DNA of 64,000 bases from Trichobilharzia regenti (Eukaryota; Platyhelminthes; Trematoda; Strigeidida; Schistosomatidae), in the NCBI GenBank assembly GCA_944472135.2, contig OX235268.1, positions 8,314,589 through 8,378,588 on the forward strand, written 5' to 3'. Below the pieces are notes generated by a model. It was not told the DNA's origin, did not search any database, and saw only the letters and a list, made by a program, of their open reading frames with translations. Position 1 is the first letter of the stretch. Each line of letters begins with the position of its first letter. The position numbers and the translations under genes are program-made. This document shows, in pieces, positions 1 through 12,849 of this stretch.

Positions 1-2560
1 TATATGGCTTTAAGTCTTTCAAAGTGACAGAGATTTGTTCACTGTTTTAATACCTCAAGTACAACGAATCTTCAGTATTGATTCTCTTGCACAAATTTTG
101 GAATTCCTTTTTCCCTCATGTTGATACCAAAATGTACTATACAGATAGTGATAACTGGAGCAGTTTTATGAAAGACAATTTGTGATATCAAAAGCACTAC
201 CTTGTTTGGTGACTGACACAAGTATGGTGTTAGTTGTACGCTGGAGATACTGTAATGCTGCTGTTCCATTCCTGGACGCTGAACTACAGTAATGAATAAT
301 TTTCACAACTGGTAGCACTCAGGTTATCACAAACAAAATTTTAAATCACTAGTGATAAAGTTTATGATTTGTTAGCAGTATAAGAAGCAATGGTTACTCT
401 CCTCAAATGTAGAAGAAACTATCGATTTAGGTTAGTTAACCCGTAGAACGAAGTGTGCACATCATCCAGAAAATTACTGGTAGCAAAAACGTCCTTCCCA
501 ATCTGAGTAAGGAGTAAGAGTGATATGAAAATGACAGTAATTCAAGTCCATTCCTGGAAACCAAGCAGTAATATAGCACCGCAGTAATCACATTTTTTCC
601 TGATATCAAGAATACGTCAACGTGGTACAATTGAACAGAGGACGGACGTTTGATTCCAGTTAATCAAAGAGAAAAACCAAAATTGAATTTGAAACTAATA
701 GGAGGTGTTCAAAGAGCCTAAATGCATAATGCTTTGGTATTTGAATCGTGAGGTGATGGGCTTGCGTCCAAGTGGTAACGCTTACGTCACCAATGTGTAA
801 TACAGGTCACAAGTAGAGTTAACATGAGGATGACAGACACTAGAGTCAATTCCGGAAAAACAAGCGGTGCTATACCATTAAAGTCTGTTTCTGAAGTATC
901 CCTGGAGAATACAGTTGATAGTTTAGTATCTCATTATGTGTGAAACAATTCGTTTCTAAGGGAAATACTCTTTAGTCACTGACCGGCTTCATCAAATTAT
1001 TTGAACTAGATCCACAGATGATCATCACGTGACAAATGAACAGTGGTTCCTGGCTTCTTTGCATTGGTAGCACAAAGTTTAGTGGAGATCAATAATTGGA
1101 TAGCAAGAACTAAGCATGAGCAATTTGAATCAGCAAATAAGGCAGCTTACGTTGTTATGATAAAAAGTGAAACACCCGTGTCAGCGTAAGCAACATTATC
1201 TGTGGAATATGGCCACCGAGGGTAGAAAATTAGCTACAGACCAATAAACAGTTTTCAAAGTAATGCTCTCACTTCTGTTTAACTTCCGTATAGGTACTTT
1301 TAAGAGTATAAAGTTGGCCTTTAAGTTAGAATGTCAACTGCTTCAATAATAAGAATGAATGAAACATCCGTCCGATGAAAATAAGGCAGTGGTAAGCACA
1401 AGACTCCGCATCTCCGTGACTGACATAAGTGTGATGTTGGTTTAATACTGAAAATATTATCAGAAAACTGTTACTTTGTCAGACACTGAGCAGCACTGGC
1501 ACCTAAACTACTGCGAAGGAAGTAGAAATCATCAGTGATGACATTACCAAATTATTTGTTAAATGAGAAGAAATGAGCGCTTCTGTATTCAGTGTGAGAC
1601 GGCCGATATTGGCACCTAATTCCACTTGTGAGAATGTGTTCGACTGCATGAAACAAAAACTAAACAAAATAACAACTAAATTAGTATGCCCTTGATTATA
1701 GAAGACAAATAGTGCTCAGTTAAACTCAGCACTGTTAATTGATCAAAGAAATGCGCATTTTGACATCACATAGCCAGGCTTACCTCAATGTTTTTCACAA
1801 ACTCCACTTTCTTTTTCAAATTAACTCCAACCCAACACTTGGATGCGCATATGGCTACATTTCATTCGCTTAACAATCAACAGCTTAGTGAAAATCACCG
1901 CTGAACGGTTTAATCAATGTATGACAAATCCAGTTTTAATTCGTTTCGCACAGTTGTTACATTACATATTGTTCTCTAGTTCAATGCTGGAATTATTTAG
2001 CATCACCAGATCACATCTTATAATGGAAGAACGCAGGCATCTGTTGGAAAACCCTTCAGTGACGCTCACGCAAACTCCCTTAAACATATAAAAGTAATAA
2101 ATTGTCATTAGTGTTTATAATTCGCGTGTACAAAGTCTTGTGCACCTCTTAACTTATTTCTGTGAAGGGAAGCGCGGAACTGCTCGCATCTTTCTATCCT
2201 CGCTGATTCAGAAAAGGTCAGTGTTCCAATCGTGTAACAACTTGCTTTACTCTTCTTCAAGAGAATAAAGGGAATAAGATATCTTTCTATTCCTATGAAT
2301 AAAGTTATCTTCAATCTCCTGTGGATAATTTGATCTGTTCGCCACTCATTACATCATAATTGTGATGGACGGGATGTGTCTGCAACTTTCTGATTTACTG
2401 AGTGATTCATTTTTGTTTGAAAATATAACCTGGTTATGATGATGAATCTGGTGAAACATTTTAACAAACCGTCTGGTCAAAGCACCTATAGTTGATATCA
2501 CTAGATTTTTCAATATGTTCTATCAATCAGAAGCACAAAAATCTCTAATCAAAATTGCAC
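1..2560. other. No supported gene; AT-rich intergenic sequence
   Basis: Only short stop-bounded frames and no match by eye to the MEG exons or to the retroelements elsewhere in the window. Confidence 0.5.
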
Positions 2561-2612
2561 AATTGAAATGTTGACATAACTTGATTCACTATTAATAAAT
2601 AAGCAGGTTGAG

Positions 2613-2749
2613 TACATAGTTTCTCAGTCAAACACTGACCGAGATATAGACACGCAATTAATGCAAATTCATATAATACACCACACATTACAATGAGAAT
2701 TTATTTAGTATCTTTTCATACACACAAGAAGATGACCAGGCATCTGAAA
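2613..2749 (+). promoter_or_regulatory. Putative core promoter and 5' leader of MEG copy 1
   Basis: A TATA-like acatagtt at about 2613 is followed by a block with 'gaccgagatatagacacgca'. Both align with the regions upstream of copies 2 and 3 at nearly the same distance (about 130-137 bp) from the start codon. Confidence 0.45.
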
Positions 2750-5700
2750 ATGATGGGATTTAGTATTTCAATACTTGGACTCTGTATAATATTTCTCGCA
2801 ATTCTATTAAATGAAGCCAATGGTACGTTTCACAGAGTATTTAAAAATACCAGTGACAGTGTCACATATGGTTGTTATCTTTAAAAAAAATATTCTGCCT
2901 TTCGTCACACTACGCTACGTAACACTAACTGATGACATGGGCACAATTAGGCGAAGATGAGGCGTTTCAATATGAGTGGGGTTCAACTCATGTGAGGACG
3001 ACTGAATATTCTACAGGCTGAAAGTGATGGTATCACAAAGAGTATTTACTCTGTAACAGTTGTTTCCACATATCGATTATACTCAGCACCAATTAAGCAG
3101 CTTATGTAGGGATCAACTACAGCAGACATTTAATCTCATACACGACTTCCTCCTACCTGATTTATATGCGTCAATTTATTCACAGTTTTCTCCATTCTCT
3201 CCATAATATCTCAGGTCAGCAGCAAGCAGGTAAGTGAAAGATTTTTAAGAATAATACAAAACTGATTTATGAAGTACATGAGCACCTGCTTGTTAGTGAT
3301 GAAGTTAAAAGGATACTAACAGTGTGAATCCCAAGTCAACTACAGAAAGACTTTTTTCATGATTTGATTTTTATGAATAAAGACGATGGACGAATATCAG
3401 TTAGAAAACCAGTGAAAACTTTCAGACAGACCTGTACAGTTGTTTCGTTCTAGTTTAATAATCATTGGCAGCCCACTCCATCTGCCATGGTTTGAATCCA
3501 GGATCTTTCAGTTACATGGCAAGCTCGTATACTATTCAGCCACCGAGATCTGATATAATAGCCAGTTTTTGATTAAGCTCGACCACCGACCAGTGTTATC
3601 GGTGAGACATCCGTTCTCATACTTGACTCAATGGACCTCATTAGTCACAACTTCTCAATGGAACTCCTGAAAACTCCGTCAGTTTTGTAGCAAGTCACAC
3701 TGGAATCATTTTGATGAGTCAATTAATTAATTTTTTCTTGCATTTCCTCAATAAAATTTCATCTCAGCCAGTCAGTAAGTGACAGCTTTTTTAAAGTTAC
3801 ACAAAATTGATTATTCAAGTACACTGACAACATATGACGAAACACCTGCTTGTTTGCGATGAAATGTAAATAGTGCTGATATTCGATTTTTAAACTTTTA
3901 TTATTATTATTACTCCCTTGGGTTCCTAGTGGAACATAGGGCTTCAACTGCACGTCTCCATTTGCTTCTGTCTCCCTTCTGCTGTACTTTTCACCTGCAT
4001 TCATGTTAGTCAATACTCCTTCAACTCCTCTTCACACGATCTTCTCGATGTCACACTCGCAATGACGTCACACACGCCGCTCTCCTTTCGGGTTCCACTC
4101 GAGTAATGGCCTGACGCGCGATGTTACCCAGCGGTCTCCTCAGCGAGTGTCCGATCCATCTCCACTTTCTACTGCATTTTTTTGGGGGGATTGGTTCTTG
4201 CTTTGTTTGTTCCCATAGTTCCTTGTTGGTTATTCTTTGTGACACACCAAGTTTCTGATCCGTATACAAGAAGTGACTTTACGTTTGTATTGAAAATCCG
4301 ACTGAATTTCGTTGTTGATGCTGAGTGACGAAGATTTCCAGATTGAATAAAGTATAATCATATTTCGATAGTTTACACACAATGATAAGTTTTGTTATTC
4401 GTAATATTTCGAGCAAAGTTACTGCCCGTGTTCACACCACTGATTGAATTCAGGTTGTTGGATGTGTTTCTCGCGATTTGACATCCTCGTCCGTTCCGAC
4501 CTCCTGTAGTTGAGACAATTATCAATGCTAGATAAGTGAATGAAGTAACCTCTTTCAAATCCCTCCCGTTATTGGTGATTGACGCTGTTGTTGTTGGCTG
4601 GTTGATTATTTTCATAACCTCCGTCTAGTTCACCTATGTTCACCTGGAGTCCTGTCTTCAATTACTGCTTCTCCGCCCAGTTTTTCGATCGGCTTCCGCT
4701 TGAACGTCTTCGATTTTGTGTGATATCAAACATAAATCATCCGCGAAATCCAGGTCTTCTAGGTTCTTCACCTCGGTCCAGGATATTCCTGTCTTCACGT
4801 TTCCCACTCACTGTGTGACCCATTATCCAGTCAACCACAATTAGGAATATCATTGATGATAATAAACGCTCTTGCCTGACTCCTGTGTTTACTCCAAACG
4901 CCTTGCTGAGTCTTCCGTTGTGGATCACTTGACATGCGCCGTTGTCGTACAGCTGTTGAATGACGTTGATGAATATTTGGGGTACGCCGTAGTACTCCAG
5001 TAGTTTCCAAATTACTTGGCGGTCAACGCAGGCTGTCGAAGGCCTTCTCAAAGTCTATAAAGTTGAGGTAAAGATTTGATTGCCATTCCATGCTTTGTTC
5101 TGTGATGATGATGCGTAGAGTTGCAATTTGGTCAGTACATGATTTGCCTGACTTTCCTGAATCCAGCTTGTTCTGGTCGGAGTTCTGTCTCCAGTGCGTC
5201 CTTTAATCTCTCCAGGATGATGCGACTCAGGATTTTACTTGGCGTCGAAAGGAGAATGATTCCTCGCCAGTTCTTGCAGAGTGAGGCATAAGTCGCACTT
5301 CTTTGGTGGTTTCACGAGGTAACCCTTCCTCCAGTCAGTAGGCACCTTTCCCTACTTCCAGACCTTTTGCAATAATGGAGTCAGCATGTCTGCTATAGTC
5401 TCTCGGTCCGCTTTCAGTGCTTTAGGGATATTTCATTTGGTCCAGAAGCTTGGATGCATTCAAGACTTCAGCTTTCGTCGGAGGATTTAGGTCAACTTGC
5501 ACTTGTGTGCGCGCTGTTGTTGGTATTTCTGGACGGGTTGCAGGTGATGGTCGGTTCGAGAGTCCTTTGAAGTGATCCGCCCATTGTTTAATCTGTTTTT
5601 CTTCCTTGGTAATTGGGTTCCCTTGGCTGTCTTTTATAGGTTTCGCTTGTGTTGATCTCTTCCCGGATAGAGATTTGGTTATCTGACATAATGTCCTCAG

Positions 5701-8700
5701 GTCCCTTTTGCCTGCTGCCTTCTCAGCTTCAGTGGCCAGGTTGTCGTAGAATCGTCTTTTGTCCTTCCTAGCACGCTTCTTCACTTCTTTGTCCAGTGCT
5801 GTGTAAGTTGAGCTCAGCGTCTCCTTCTCCTGTCCGTCCTTGCATTGAATCATTTTCTCTTTCACCATTCTCCTCTCTTCTATTAATTTCCAAGTGTCCG
5901 TTGAGAGCCATTCCTTGTCTTGTCTCTTCTTTCTTCCTGAAACCGTTGAACACGTTTCGTTGAGAATCGCCTTCAGAGACTTCCAATGTTCTTCCACGCA
6001 TGATTCTTCAGTGATGTCGCGTAGTGTTTCCTGCTTTGCTCTGACAGTTGCAGTGAAAGTGTCCTTTGTGGTTGTGTCCTTCAGTAATTGAGTGTTGAAC
6101 TTGCATTGTGGTCTATCTCCAGCTATCCTCGAGGCTTTTAGCTTCACCTTGAAAGTCCCTTGTACTAGATAGTGGTCTGCGCCCACATCTGCTCCTGTCT
6201 TCAACCTTGTGTCCAGTAGGCTTCGTCTCCACTTCCTTGAGATTGAAATGAAGTGTATCTGGTTTTTGATGTGTCCATCTGGTGAAATTCATGTCCCCTT
6301 GTTTACATCCTTGTGTTTGAACACACTGCCACCAATCACCAAATCATTGAAGCGGCAGAAGTCTGAGAAGAGTTCACCATTGTCGTTCATTTCGCCGAGG
6401 GCCTCACGACCCATGGTCAGTTGTCTTTCTCTATTGTCTCCTTCCAGCTTCGCATTCATATCGCCCATGGGGATTTTGATATCGCCATTTGGGACGTTGT
6501 CCATTACTGTTTGTAGTTGTCTGTATATCGCCTCCTTTTCTTGTTCTGATACGTTCGTAGGCGCATAGCATTGGATGACTGTAACTTCCTTCCTTCCTTT
6601 TGAGTTGAACCTGGCTGTCATTATCCTGGAGGAGATTGGTTCCCACTGCATGAGAGCTTTGGTAACTGTTGGTGACATCATGATGGTCACTCCCTCCGTG
6701 TGCTCATGGTGGTCCTCTGGGTGGCCGGAATAGATTGCTGTCTCTCCAGTAGGTAGTTGGCACCTTCCAGTTCCGTTCCATCTGCTTTCGCAGATTCCCA
6801 ACATTTCTATTCTATATCTCCTCATTGCCGCGGCTGTCTGGACAACCTTTCCAGTTTCGTACACTGTACGAACATTCCAGGTATCCATCCTCACTTTTGC
6901 TTTCATCGAAAGAAGGCACATCGGCTGACTGGCTTCCCGAAGGCTTTCACCAGCCTGTGTCATTTCACTTCCCTGATTCCAGCGAGAAGTAAGGCTATTG
7001 CTTATGTTTTTAGAATTTTTAATATATTTATTCGTTGAAGTTTCTGTAGCGATTTGATTGTTTTACGAGGGTGAAGTTCCCAGCACCACACCCCAACCCT
7101 CCCTCTTTTACCGGGCTTGAGACCGGCTAGAAAACTAGGAAGCTAGTAGCCTAGCTAGCTAGTAATCTGGCGAGGTTGACAGTTTTAAAAGTTACACAAA
7201 ATTCATTATTTAAGTACACTGACAACATATGTCGAAACACCTGCTTGTTTGTGAAGAAATTTATGCTGATATTCAGTCGAATAAAGAAAAGTTTGTTAAA
7301 TGATTTCAGTCAGCTAGCAGGTTGTTCTGAGCCTGGAATTTAAGGCTGACTTATAATCCCTGATTCCAATCAAGTGATATGCCTTTTTTGAGATTCAGAC
7401 GTACATCACTCAGTGTAGTACATTCGTGAGGATAAACACGCATCTCTGATTTAACTAAACGCAGACACATTCACCGAGTTATCAGGTTTATGATGATGGC
7501 ATTAACCAGGATTTAGATTCAGTTACTATTTTATATCCTTTAAGCAGCTCTGCCCGTGTTCTTATACATTCTGATAGAAAAAACTTCATTCAAGCTATTT
7601 ACGGAGGTTGTGAATTCACTTCGTGATTATTCGTATGCTTTAGTGGAAAGCTGCTAGAAATTACGCTAACTACTCAATGTCGGAATCAATATTGAATGGG
7701 ATAAGAATTAATGAAAATGTGAGTAAGATAAATTCATCTTTCGTAGTTGTCAAAACTGCGCTAGGCCCACGAAAGTAGACAATCAATAGGTGACCTGAAT
7801 TATGGGTAACTGACAAAGTCGAAATTCCTGCGTATCTGCATGCGCTATCATCTACATTTGCATTGCCTACATGTTAAGAAGTGACAAGCTGTCAACTGAT
7901 TCACACCGTCCTACATTCTTTCCCTAATTTATTACTTGAAGTGGATGGTAAGTGAATAGTTTTTAAAGCTTATTCAAAGTTAATTCACCACAAGTATGGA
8001 TAGAATTTTACCAAACATATAGCCATTGTACTGAAATAGGCAAACAATTCAGCAGTACTCATCCAGTGTAATGACAGATCAAATAAATAGTTCACATTCA
8101 ACAGTATGCCGCATTCTTGCTTTCTTCACAGCACAGATTATAAGAATCTGATTGTAAAGTGTATGACACACCCACAACGTTGATGCATTTCAAATAATGA
8201 ATTCACTGTTGTGCTGTCGAACGCCTGTATGTAGTGGACAATTAGCCGTATTTTTCACTCAGAGAGAATACTACATCATTGAACGGAAATCAATGTCTAT
8301 TGTTTTTGAATATGTCATTCCGGATAATCTCCTGAAGGCTGCTGTCAAGGTGATAATGTCATTGTCGATGCTGACTCAAAAGACGATAATATTATTGAGT
8401 GGTTAAAGATAGCTGGCAAGTTGTCCAGCACCTAGACTTTGTGCTTAAATCTACTCATCACAGGAGAGGTTATGTAACTACAAAAGAAATTCGCTACCAA
8501 GTGCTGGACTCTGATTTATCCATCAGCGAGTATAAGAGTGGGTATAAACTCATCACAATTTTGGAGAAGGAAAAAGGTGTTCACATAACAGTAGCCTTGT
8601 ATATGTGGTTTGATGTTGCTAAAGAAAACACCAATTTTCTCACAAAGAATAATGCTCACATAAATGAGGAAGGAAATGGTTGAGTCTATTCCCCCAGTCA

Positions 8701-11700
8701 AAGGTATTTCTCTGTGGTATACACCAGCTTGCATATTGATCACGTAGTTCTACCACGGATCATTCATAAATGCAGCAGTATGCGTTGAGGGGAAGTAAAG
8801 CGACGAACACACAATATGTGACGATTGAAAATTACGGTACGTTTGTCCTCTGAATTCTAATTCGAATTCAGATATTTTCCATGCATCTGAAATGTGAATC
8901 GAAGACCTCAAAGTTCATTCAACCGACCTTACACCACCTCACCTAAATTTCAGTAGTGATAATTTTGACACGTTGTGCACGTTTTTCTACCTCAGTCATT
9001 GATAATCCTAATACGTGTTTGGTTTTCAACAGCATCCACGAGTTTATATTTTTAATTGGAGCTTTTCTTAGTTTCGAGTTTGATGAGTGCTGGTTAGCAC
9101 TTGTTTACGTGTCAGAAACTAAAGTCAGCTTTTGATATCAGACCAATTTATTTCATCATACATGCAGGGGTGAAAGATTTTCAGCGATATTACCTAACTG
9201 TATGTTTACATACAACTACAAAGAAATATTTGACGTGTTGAATGTGAACACACAGGTTAATCACTGGATGTTTCATCGAATTCCGGATCCATGTAAAATC
9301 AAATTTAGATACACTTGGGATTGAGGCCCCTGTGAATACGGTCCTTTCAATTTTGAGCATGAAAGTGTCATCCACTTAATACTTCTGTATCAAAATTTGT
9401 TATATAAACTTACATAAAATGCCCACAACTAAGACTTACAATAATAACTTCGAATACATGCGATCCTACGTTATTCATTGTCAAAGTGTTCCCCAATCAC
9501 TAATAGAGGAGCTGTATTCTGTCATGGCTGGTGATTGACCCGTCATTTTAGTTTATACTGTGATTCTAACAAAAAAACTTCATTCCGTCACCTCATTGTT
9601 CTGTATACAGTGATCTTCAATTTGAAGTAAGTACAACAAGAGTTAATTCTGCAATGCCTTTTCATTAAATGTATAGCAACTTTGAAAACATGCATCATTC
9701 ATACGGATAATAATTAGTCTTGTCTATTTTCCGATAAATAAACACGTGTTGGGTGAAACCGGATTTTGATCGGTTATTCCCTGAGAACTTCATCAGACAC
9801 TTATGAATATGAATCATGTTTGCTAGCACTCAGTGATACACTCTGGATTTTCAACCTGTTTGAATAGTTTTCCGTGGAAATATGTAAAATAGTGAATGTC
9901 ACTAGTGGGCTGCAACACTCCAGATTCCAAAGGTATCTGTTCCAAGTAGTTTTTTCTCGGATTTTCTTTTTTGTGAATTCGTTTGACAATTAAGTGATCG
10001 GTGTTTTGGCAAATCACACATTCTAATGTAGTGGATTATATCGTGTGAGCATCAGTTGGTGGGAAAATATTAACTTGAATTCTAAACTGACAAAAGTATT
10101 AGGACATGTAATATTCTTACTGAGAATCGTTTGAAAAATCTGAGTAAAATATCTAGCAGCCGTGCGTACAATGAGTTCGTGAATTCATTATGGCGATTTT
10201 GTGATATATTTGTACAGTCAATAGAGCGATTCTGACCATCAATTCAGTGGTGCGAGGCGTATTAAAAGGGTATGAGAAGCTTAGGCTTACTGCCTTTTTT
10301 GATGTTCAGGACATTCTTGAATAAAATCCTTACGTTACACTTAGTCTTAGTTTGTTGACAAGTTTTACAAATCTGTTCGCCTCAAATGTGACTACGTTTT
10401 TTGAAGTCAGCAGAAAAATTGTGTGTCTCATTTTGGATAGGGTGAACATTTTAATTCTCCCTATTGTATATCACAGAATTAGTGTCGAAACAGAGTTCAT
10501 GCTTCTATACACGTCGCATATCAAATTTGAGAAAATTTATCCAAGAAAAGCCTAGACAACTCCTGGTATTCGAAGTCTGTATTCACGATTGTCTAACGTG
10601 CATGAGGAAGGCTCATGCAAAACCACTGTTACTCTCATACTTCCCCTATGATTCGAATATGCACGAGTGTAAGCCAGAATCAGAGGTTTCTCAACCAAGA
10701 TATTCGCAATGAAACTTGCTTTCTGTAAAAGCGATTTATTCACGTAATACAGTATTCCAATGTTCACCTATACATTTGACTGTTGCTAAAATTCCTCAAA
10801 ATTTGTCAGCATTTTCAATGATCTACTTAGGATGTCTGGAAGACTAGAACTTCAACAGTCACCATAATGCCACCATTTCATTTTCTCTACAAAGTGAGTT
10901 GATAAAATCGATAAACTGTCAATTATGAAAGACAACTTAAAAGAAAATTGTCCACACAAATTCCTAGCAAGGACCTATTCATGATTGGACATCGTGTATG
11001 AGTTTCTCCTTAGATAACCAACGGTGTAGATGTCTGTGTTTATATTTGTCTGGTGGAATATGCCGATCTCTTGTTCAGATTATTTTCTAAACTAAACGAC
11101 ACATTGATTTTACCTCCCTTCTCTTTATTTGAATTTGGATCCTTGTAAAAATCAAACGTGATACTGAAGTGAATCATAATTAGATTTGGCAATGATTCAT
11201 TTAAATGGAGGACCATAATTGATGCTTGAGTGAGATGTTTCAGTCAATTCACGCATAACTGGGCAGCTACCAGTGAATAGACAACTGCCTTTGTGGAAGC
11301 ATGACAGATTATTGACCACTTTTTGCACACAAGTATGCAATTTCTAATCAGGAATCTATCCAACTCTTAGGGAATTCCTTCTGGATATCTGGTGAGTTCA
11401 TTCAAGTACTTTGACGTTTCACTTCATTTCGATGTATATTGTTGTTTATTTACTCCCGGTGACTAAATAGCATGATAAAGACATCTGAAGTGAAATCCAA
11501 CACTGCGTAACTGTTATTTCTTGAAACAGTTAAACTGCGGGAAATTCAAAATGTATTCTGAGAATTATTACTCGAAAAAGTTCTAAAATCATTCGAATCG
11601 ATACCAGTCCACTTCAACACTACAATCCTTCGAATTTCCATTTGTAAAGTGATTTATTCATTTACGGAACAATTCTAGCCGTTCAGATGTTAGAACAGGT

Positions 11701-12521
11701 GGAGGCATTGTCTACTTAATTTATTATCTATCCTAAAGCATCACAGTATTTTGACTCCAATGTATTGAGGATGACCCCTAGCCTTAGAGGTTTCACACAA
11801 GATGGATTAAACCCTTCATCTAGAAAAAAGCTTAAGAATCACTAATTTATTCGTCGACTTGGAATGAATAGAAAATGAGTTCATCAGATCTATGTGAAGA
11901 AATTTCCGGATAATTGTAACGCATGGTGAAGTCAGAATATGTAGAACTGATATTGGTATGATTGCCTTTGAAATCTGATAATATTTAATTTATAAGGCTG
12001 GGCCTCATCAAGATGCTCAAGTCATATAATTAAGACAAAAATAATATGGGGATAGAATAACTCCACATTCCAATACTCAAACTTTTAAGAGACGCCCACA
12101 TTCATCTCAGAATAATCTTGACAGATATGGTGCACGTTTATAATTTGACTCCTATCAGTCACTAACCAAGTCACTGCAAGGTTGATTTCAAGCCTCGAAT
12201 CCTTCGAAATGAGGTAAGTCAGTGTGCTTCAGATTTATCAGCATAAATTCACAGGTGTCAGTCGGATAATAGCCGGAACAAATAAGAACAATGAATATTT
12301 TAAAATGTCTTCCATTTATTTATTTATTGAATATTGAACAAGTGATGAAGAAATTTGAATTGATTACATCGTTTTATGTGTGTAACTTTGTTTGCAGGAA
12401 AGCCTCCTGTTACCGACTAGTTGATACTTGGGGCTGCTTTTTAGATAAGCTGCCGCGAAACCTTGGAGGAAAAGATTCCACATGTTCATCTAATTCACCA
12501 CAACCAGGTGTAGGAGGATAA
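2750..12521 (+). CDS. Micro-exon gene (MEG) copy 1, secreted protein of about 82 aa in five exons
   Basis: Five exons: 2750-2822, 3215-3229 (15 nt), 9611-9626 (16 nt), 11371-11391 (21 nt) and 12398-12521. All have AG acceptors and GT donors, and the joined length is 249 nt, an open frame ending in TAA. Exon 1 encodes a signal peptide beginning MMGFSISILGL and ending NEAN at a phase-1 donor (gtacgt). The micro-exons add GQQQA, then VIFNL, then KEFLLDI. The last exon opens with a Trp codon shared across the junction and carries C-Y-R-L-V-D-T-W-G-C-F-L, then L-P, L-G-G-K and a further Cys. In-frame ATGs at 2693 and 2732 exist, but 2750 matches the other copies. Intron 2 holds a 3.3 kb RTE insertion. 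AATAAA lies at 12579. Architecture and secretion signal are typical of schistosome MEG proteins. The MEG subfamily is not certain, and more micro-exons may exist. Confidence 0.8.
3760..3780 (+). pseudogene. Degenerate duplicate of MEG micro-exon 2 in gene 1
   Basis: Acceptor ctcag at 3767 and donor gtaagt at 3775 enclose only 7 nt (CCAGTCA), which would break the frame. The intron after it matches the one after the real micro-exon at 3215-3229. Probably a duplicated and decayed exon. Confidence 0.4.
4051..5051 (-). pseudogene. Reverse transcriptase and C-terminal part of the RTE element, frameshifted
   Basis: Between 5051 and 4737 the minus strand reads V-I-W-K-L-L-E-Y-Y-G-V-P and an altered G-V-R-Q-E-R-L-L-S-S (normally G-x-R-Q-G-C-x-L-S-P). 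At 4615-4373 it reads the T-S-F-T-Y-L motif, and at 4269-4051 the RTE tail. Frames change several times, so no active enzyme is encoded. Confidence 0.75.
5422..6204 (-). pseudogene. Endonuclease C-terminus and RT linker of the RTE element
   Basis: 260 residues in the same frame as the endonuclease segment. They begin near G-A-D-V-G-A-D-H-Y-L-V (the end of the endonuclease fold) and run through a Lys/Arg-rich linker to P-P-T-K-A-E-V-L-N-A. The RT domain proper follows downstream in shifted frames. Confidence 0.85.
6289..6963 (-). pseudogene. APE endonuclease part of the RTE element
   Basis: An open stretch of 224 residues with endonuclease/exonuclease/phosphatase motifs: W-N-V-R near residue 29, G-I-C-E-S-R-W near 56, Q-C-Y-A-P-T near 131 and I-P-M-G-D-M-N-A-K near 165. 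It stops at TGA just before I-S-P-D-G, which continues in the same frame toward the next segment, so one nonsense change splits the original polyprotein. Confidence 0.85.
7942..7947 (+). CDS. Possible 6-nt micro-exon in gene 1 (optional)
   Basis: The sequence ttgaag, TGGATG, gtaagtga resembles micro-exon 2 and its downstream intron. If spliced it would add two codons (Val-Asp) and keep phase 1. The polypyrimidine tract is weak, so it may be a decayed copy rather than a used exon. Confidence 0.3.
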
Positions 12522-12578
12522 TTTATAGAGAAGGTATTCCATATTATTTAATTATGTACATGAAGCAAACAGTTGAAA

Positions 12579-12584
12579 AATAAA
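12579..12584 (+). terminator. Putative poly(A) signal AATAAA of MEG copy 1
   Basis: AATAAA lies about 60 bp after the stop codon, inside the conserved 3' module. Confidence 0.4.
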
Positions 12585-12849
12585 AATTCATTTGGAGATG
12601 ACGAGTATTCTGAAGGAAAATTTACAGATCCAAACTGTTAAAGGAAGGTACCTTATATCTTATTGATTTCAAATGATTCAATTTTTATTGATTATCGGAC
12701 ATAAGAGTATTTTCAAATCACTAATTCACAAATTTATTCATCTAATAAAGCTGATAAATTGTTAAGTGATGTGACTTCATGTCGGCTAGGAAATTAGACA
12801 AAACCCTAAGGCTTCAGAATTCTCTCTCAAATATCAAAACACTACCTTG

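Larger units (their letters stand above)
3896..7176 (-). mobile_element. SR2-like RTE-clade non-LTR retrotransposon, near full length, inactivated
   Basis: On the minus strand the order is 5' leader (about 7.17-6.97 kb), APE-type endonuclease (6963-6289), linker (6204-5422), reverse transcriptase (about 5420-4740) and C-terminal region (to 4051). It ends at a short TAA-rich tail. The endonuclease shows T-W-N-V-R-T near its start, E-S-R-W and a G-D-M-N-A-K motif. The last part has the W-R-W-I-G-H and N-I-A-R-Q-A motifs of RTE tails. One TGA at about 6289 replaces what is probably a Trp codon before I-S-P-D-G. The RT part is broken by several frameshifts and stops. The element lies in intron 2 of MEG copy 1 and is flanked by direct copies of about 110 bp of intron. 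Confidence 0.9.

Noticed and set aside
8197..8683. Two open frames of 69 and 94 residues in intron 2 of gene 1
   Set aside because: The matching intron in copies 2 and 3 does not keep these frames open, so they are not conserved coding sequence.
12160..12216. Possible extra exon before 'gtaagtcag' at about 12215
   Set aside because: The donor looks strong, but the aligned intron of copies 2 and 3 has no donor there and no acceptor is conserved.
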